Below are positions 63,204 through 64,000 of a DNA stretch of 64,000 bases, piece by piece (positions within the stretch are counted from its first letter, which is position 1; each line of letters starts with the position of its first letter). A program made the translations under genes and the position numbers. Where the stretch lies: the NCBI RefSeq assembly GCF_000331305.1, contig NZ_KB217483.1, positions 291,534 through 355,533 on the forward strand, read 5' to 3'. The notes beneath the pieces were generated by a model that did no database searches, was not told the origin of the DNA, and worked only from the letters and a program-made list of their open reading frames with translations. The DNA is from Calothrix sp. PCC 7103. GTDB lineage: Bacteria; Cyanobacteriota; Cyanobacteriia; Cyanobacteriales; Nostocaceae.

Positions 63204-64000
63204 ATGTTCTCTCCCCTCTTGATTTCACAAGTAACGCCACCTGATAATAACTCAGCTTCATCTGTTGGTCTTACCCTAATCACCAGTAGTATTGAACTGA
63301 GTAAACAAACCGTTGAATCGTGGAATAAAGCTTGGGGAGATGTAGTTAACCCATCCGGCGCCTTATGGGCTGGTTTATGTAATCTAGGTACTACCCTTGC
63401 AGCATTAAGTATCATTTTCTTAGCTGTGAAAATGGCTTCTGATTACCAAGAAAAGCGCTTTTTATGGTCAGAGCTAGCTGCATCTGTTGTCTATCCTTTA
63501 GTTATTGCTTTATTTTTAGGTAGCAATGGCTACTTACTTTCTCAAACAGTTCTTATCGTTAGAAATATCGGGCACCAGCAAGTTATTAGTGTTCTCAATA
63601 TCCAACTAGCCGATACAACTTTTAAACAAGCAATATCTGATGTAACTCTAACTCAAAGCGTCAAAACCCAAGTATCTACAATCTATGCTGAATGCCAAGG
63701 TAAAATTGGTAAACCGCTTACAGACTGCCTCACTGAAAAAAGACCAATAATAGAGCAGATTCTTACGGAGGCAGAAAAACAAAATAATGGACCCCTGGAA
63801 GAGGCGCGTAAAGCTGTGGCACAGCTAACAGACTTTGTACAAAATCCAGGCGCCGTTTTCAGTGCATCGATTTCACTAATATTAATCACCTTTCTCTACG
63901 CCCTGCAATGGGCATTTGTAAACATTTTAGAAGCTGCACTAATTATGACTGCGACTTTTGCACCTATTGCTTTGGGATTAAGTTTATTACCTTTAGGTTC
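63204..64000 (+). CDS. VirB6/TrbL-like membrane protein, 3' end beyond window
   Basis: At least 265 residues open to the right edge from ATG 63204 (MFSPLLISQVTPPDNNSASS). TM segments near 65-85 and 95-115, a soluble loop with two Cys (about 150-170) and more TM segments at the end (LILITFLYALQWAFVNILEA, then IMTATFAPIALGLSLLPLG). Polytopic build and position fit VirB6/TrbL. Confidence 0.6.
   Translation, partial: MFSPLLISQVTPPDNNSASSVGLTLITSSIELSKQTVESWNKAWGDVVNPSGALWAGLCNLGTTLAALSIIFLAVKMASDYQEKRFLWSELAASVVYPLVIALFLGSNGYLLSQTVLIVRNIGHQQVISVLNIQLADTTFKQAISDVTLTQSVKTQVSTIYAECQGKIGKPLTDCLTEKRPIIEQILTEAEKQNNGPLEEARKAVAQLTDFVQNPGAVFSASISLILITFLYALQWAFVNILEAALIMTATFAPIALGLSLLPLG

Noticed and set aside
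1-64000. CRISPR arrays, tRNA and rRNA genes
   Set aside because: No regularly spaced direct repeats with unique spacers and no tRNA T-loop/acceptor pattern were seen; the repeats found are dispersed palindromes.

Overview
The window is from a filamentous, probably heterocyst-forming cyanobacterium. Evidence: a psbA D1 gene, a Rieske PetC gene, phytochrome-type bilin sensor kinases, a HetC-like exporter with a HetP-family gene, a cyanobacterial Mrp antiporter operon, an XisF-type recombinase, and several AT-rich dispersed palindromes typical of Nostocales-like genomes. The usual cyanobacterial HIP1 octamer GCGATCGC was found by eye only twice (26778 and 32317), whereas the hexamer GGCGCC recurs at short intervals almost everywhere.

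Layout. 1-9.3 kb: a FIST-domain protein (cut by the window edge), a pentapeptide/membrane/CHAT caspase-like protein, and on the minus strand a P-loop ATPase, a TPR-STAND ATPase and a tiny zinc-ribbon protein; this looks like a signalling or conflict module. 9.5-13.8 kb: a glycosyltransferase, an N-acyl-D-amino-acid deacylase-like amidohydrolase, a DUF962 membrane protein and several gene remnants. 13.8-22 kb: a lipoprotein, then a minus-strand peptide-secretion cluster (HetC-like C39-peptidase ABC exporter, HlyD adaptor, HetP-family protein with a leader-like C-terminus, three double-glycine peptides, a PrsA/SurA-like foldase). 22.8-25.2 kb: PEP synthase.

25.6-36 kb is a photosynthesis-under-low-oxygen-and-sulfide region: oxygen-independent ring-E cyclase BchE, heme oxygenase, a Rieske protein, a D1 with low-oxygen-type substitutions, a persulfide dioxygenase-like hydrolase, a rhodanese, a TauE permease, sulfide:quinone reductase and a two-cysteine ArsR regulator. 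Three promoters here (petC, the hydrolase operon, the sqr/arsR divergence) share the same palindrome ATATTA-N8-TAATAT. GGCGCC is sparser here and the two HIP1 octamers fall here, which suggests a transferred block. Its right flank (36-39 kb) holds gene remnants (adenine deaminase, multicopper oxidase, BrkB), a universal stress gene and repeated copies of a TGAGGA-N5-TGAGGA motif.

38.9-46 kb: an unknown coiled-coil protein, a SNF2 helicase and a seven-gene Mrp-type Na+/H+ antiporter operon. 46.2-50.1 kb: a two-component cluster (dual-cysteine cyanobacteriochrome kinase, Rcp1-type regulator, hybrid kinase). 50.4-53.6 kb: a DMT transporter, a methyltransferase and a TPR protein. From 53.7 kb to the right end: a MITE, the 3' end of an FMN-reductase gene apparently interrupted at a large serine recombinase, a decayed duplicate of the recombinase tail, then genes resembling a conjugative (VirB/Tra-like) system that run off the window. 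This could be the left end of an integrated, perhaps developmentally excised, element. No tRNA, rRNA or CRISPR array was recognised.
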